From Parachlorella kessleri (lineage: Eukaryota; Chlorophyta; Trebouxiophyceae; Chlorellales; Chlorellaceae), in the NCBI GenBank assembly GCA_001598975.1, contig BBXU01003013.1, forward strand, positions 1-36,697: a DNA stretch of 36,697 nucleotides, written 5' to 3'. Each line of letters opens with the position of its first letter. Within the stretch, counting starts at the first letter, position 1. The notes below the pieces were generated by a model. That model made no database searches, had not been told where the DNA came from, and saw nothing but the letters and a program-made list of their open reading frames with translations. Shown here piece after piece: positions 34,801 through 36,697 of this stretch. The position numbers were made by a program, and so were the translations under genes.

Positions 34801-35513
34801 GGCCATGACACTGCATGCCCAATAGCCCTCCCTGCCCACGTCTGCCCGCCCACTCCGCTACTTGAGCCCTTTGATGCACATCTGCCCCAGCGCCCCACCT
34901 GTGCTGCCAGTGCTGCCGAAAGCCGCTTTGCTGCCGCAAGCCCTTGCTGCTGGGGTATCCGCGGCACCAAGTGGCACGTGATGTTGAGGCAGCACTCAGC
35001 GTCTGCAAGGAACACGGCACTCATTTGTTAGCACTGACCTTAGTACTTGGGCAACTTCCTCTGCTGCCCAGCCAACCATAGACACTACTGACAGCCAACC
35101 CTGCTAGGTTGATAGCGCACCTTGGTCGCTTGTGGCCTTGCTGCCCAAGACCAAGTCCAGGTTTTGTGCAAACTTGTCCATCAGCTCGCCATACCGCTCC
35201 TCCCGTAGCAGCGCCTCACACTCGCCATTGAAGCGAGAGCCGGGCGTCTCGGCCAGTGCTGTGTTGGCCTGATCACACACACAGCAGACACACCCTCAGG
35301 TAGGCAAACAAAAGGCAGCTGTGGCGGAACAACACTGCCGGCCGCCAGACCCCGCCATGTCATGCTTAAGACCGCTGGTGAATGACAGGGTTCGTGCATG
35401 ATGCACCTTGCTGGCCAACCCACCTCGCCATCGTTTAACAAGTCCCCGATGAACCGGGCAACTGCAAGAGAGGAGTCCTCCTCGCTGGTCTCAATTAGTT
35501 GTGCGGCGCTCAT
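31878..35513 (-). CDS. EIF3M: Eukaryotic translation initiation factor 3 subunit M
   Basis: Exons 35513-35424, 35268-35121, 35002-34899, 34558-34409, 34232-34071, 33785-33597, 33108-32965, 32556-32377, 31970-31878 give 419 aa in consistent phase; animal eIF3m is about 374. It is a PCI-domain subunit of eIF3, which recruits mRNA to the 40S ribosome. Landmarks are the N-terminal IETSEEDSSLAV; KRLAALVNLYNVVSDPEPKL; KEAYKLLTKCLGTYE; LLSIFLSGTVQDFERFAAGN; AKMRLLALMGLAHGADEVTF; and the PCI winged-helix part EVEALVVQAI..RIVEARIDQL, with RTFGASQWREL near the end. The PCI domain spans about 220-385. The intron after exon 7 is GC-AG (CAG|GCAAGC). The start is the ATG that opens MSAAQLIETSEED, matching the short family N-terminus. 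Confidence 0.94.
32963..32964 (-). other. GC splice donor in the eIF3m gene
   Basis: The exon ending EVTFQQIQ is followed by CAG|GCAAGC, and the next exon opens EQLGVPASEVEAL after CTGCAG. Human eIF3m aligns residue for residue across the joint (MQQELQIGADDVEAF). Reading on without splicing meets a stop nine codons later. Confidence 0.88.
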
Positions 35514-36697
35514 GATGTTTCCGATGACAGCTTATCTCTGATGGCAACACAAATGCATACTGAGGGAGCAAGGATGGAAGGAAGGAAAGCGGGAATTGCC
35601 CGCCGAGTTGAAGACAATCTCCCAATCGACCCCACCCCTTGCTTCTCTGCATTTAGCTTATCAGGATATGCATTTGTGGGCTGTATCATTGATGCCAGCA
35701 TCACTCACTGGAGTGTCAGTGCGTGTTTCATGGGTGCGCGTATGTGCTCGTAGCTTGCTAAACGTTAGTAGGCGTCAGAAGGGTGGTATTGGAAGAGGTA
35801 ACCCAAACCAAGTGTTTGAGGTGCTTCTTTCAGGTGAAATGCACGTGACAGCAGAAAGTTTGGTGGGTGCCAGCGGATGCACCAGTAAGCAGAGCTGTGA
35901 GTAGGGAAGGTTACTATTTTTAAGCTGCTGGCCCACCTGGCGGCTAGATCGTCATCAAGGTAACAGCGCTCAAGTGGTGGTGTGCTGCTAGCGTCGTTCC
36001 GCACAACTGCTGCTTGACAGCCGGGCTTACCCTATACTCCTGGCCCAGGGCTATATTAAGTGAGGGTGGTGGAGCAGTGCCAGCTACTAGCAAGTAGTAC
36101 TTGCGAAAGCAGCCCATTTCCGTAGTGTGGGTGGACACTGTCACGCCCAGCTCTCTGGCTAACGGGAGTGCTCAGCTGAGGCTCTGTGTGCTGGCAGAAT
36201 GCCATTGGCGATGTGTGGCGTAGAACAGCCTGGTGGTAGCGCCTTGCGCTCCCTCCGCAATCTTGTGGTGCCAATAGGTGGATGGCGCACTGTGCGACTT
36301 CACCGTGGGCAAGGCCGGCTCAGGACTGTAGCAGTTCAGTGAGTAGAAGTCTTATGAGTTGAAATGGCAGGTAGTGCGAACAGAGTGCAGATAGGGTATA
36401 ACTGTACGGAGGGTTCATTGCTTATGTCTACACCACCTCACCACAACATCGTCCAAGCCCCAATAGTGGAAGATACAATGCTATATATTTTTGATACTAT
36501 ATATTCTCCTTCGGAGGTTGAGGATTATTGTCGCTACAACCACTGTAGCTACCTCCAGTGGCATGTCTAGGGAGTGCTGATGCCAGCTCCAAGAACAAGA
36601 AACCCCTGTCACACAGTTCACCTTCAACTCTACTGGAACGACCAGCCACCTTTTTCACTGGAAAGCAGCCATGTGCTGCCCCCCCTGTACCACTGTC
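35514..36697. other. Upstream region of eIF3m; no gene recognised
   Basis: This holds the eIF3m promoter and 5' UTR next to 35513. Short frames on both strands (for example 35596-35904 plus and 35944-36144 minus) show no known family. The sequence near 36480-36510 is AT-rich (CTATATATTTTTGATAC and TATATATTCTCC). A divergent gene may begin here, but no exon can be supported. Confidence 0.35.

Noticed and set aside
1..36697. CRISPR array, integrated virus or complete transposon
   Set aside because: There are no regularly spaced identical repeats with unique spacers, and no transposase, reverse transcriptase or capsid-like frame; the tandem arrays are diverged and local.

Overview
This is a nuclear genomic window from a eukaryote, most likely a ciliated green alga (chlorophyte, probably Chlorophyceae). 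It is moderately GC-rich and intron-dense, with about 68 introns in the six genes modelled. Splice donors are mostly GTGAG, GTGGG or GTGCG, and two convergent genes carry TGTAA, the usual chlorophyte polyadenylation signal. The gene content fits: a motile-cilium coiled-coil protein of the CCDC146/MBO2 family, a plant-type MICU, and a plant-type translation regulator with four MA3 domains. I saw no bacterial operons, CRISPR array, convincing tRNA or rRNA, intact transposon or viral gene.

Layout. (1) 1091-9103 (-): CCDC146/MBO2 homologue, 21 exons, 956 aa. (2) 9396-12655 (+): MICU-type gatekeeper of the mitochondrial calcium uniporter, 10 exons, 422 aa, divergent from gene 1 across only 292 bp. 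(3) 13598-18127 (+): a long, low-complexity, probably nuclear protein that I do not recognise, 7 exons, interrupted by a one-base frameshift in a T5 run. (4) 20175-29341 (-): MA3-domain translation regulatory factor (MRF/PDCD4-like), 21 exons, 724 aa. (5) 29977-31294 (+): AP-1 clathrin adaptor sigma subunit, 6 exons, 156 aa. (6) 31878-35513 (-): eIF3 subunit m, 9 exons, 419 aa. The two window ends, about 1.1 kb and 1.2 kb, hold nothing I can name with confidence.

For genes 1, 2, 4, 5 and 6 the exon models were built by joining exons whose splice phases agree and whose products align along the length of known families. Their exon coordinates are therefore usable. Gene 3 is supported by splice phase and composition only.

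The genes do not form one pathway. They serve ciliary waveform (1), mitochondrial calcium (2), translation (4 and 6) and trans-Golgi/endosome traffic (5). I found no new multi-gene system. The unusual signals are structural: three GC-AG introns in three genes; tandem triplications in the MA3 gene, one copying an exon end with its splice donor and one copying the stop codon and 3' UTR at an exact 77-bp period; a 35-bp near-perfect palindrome in an intron of the ciliary gene; an AP-1 sigma coding exon that consists of the start codon alone; a MICU whose C-terminal EF-hand has lost its calcium ligands; and the frameshifted unknown gene.
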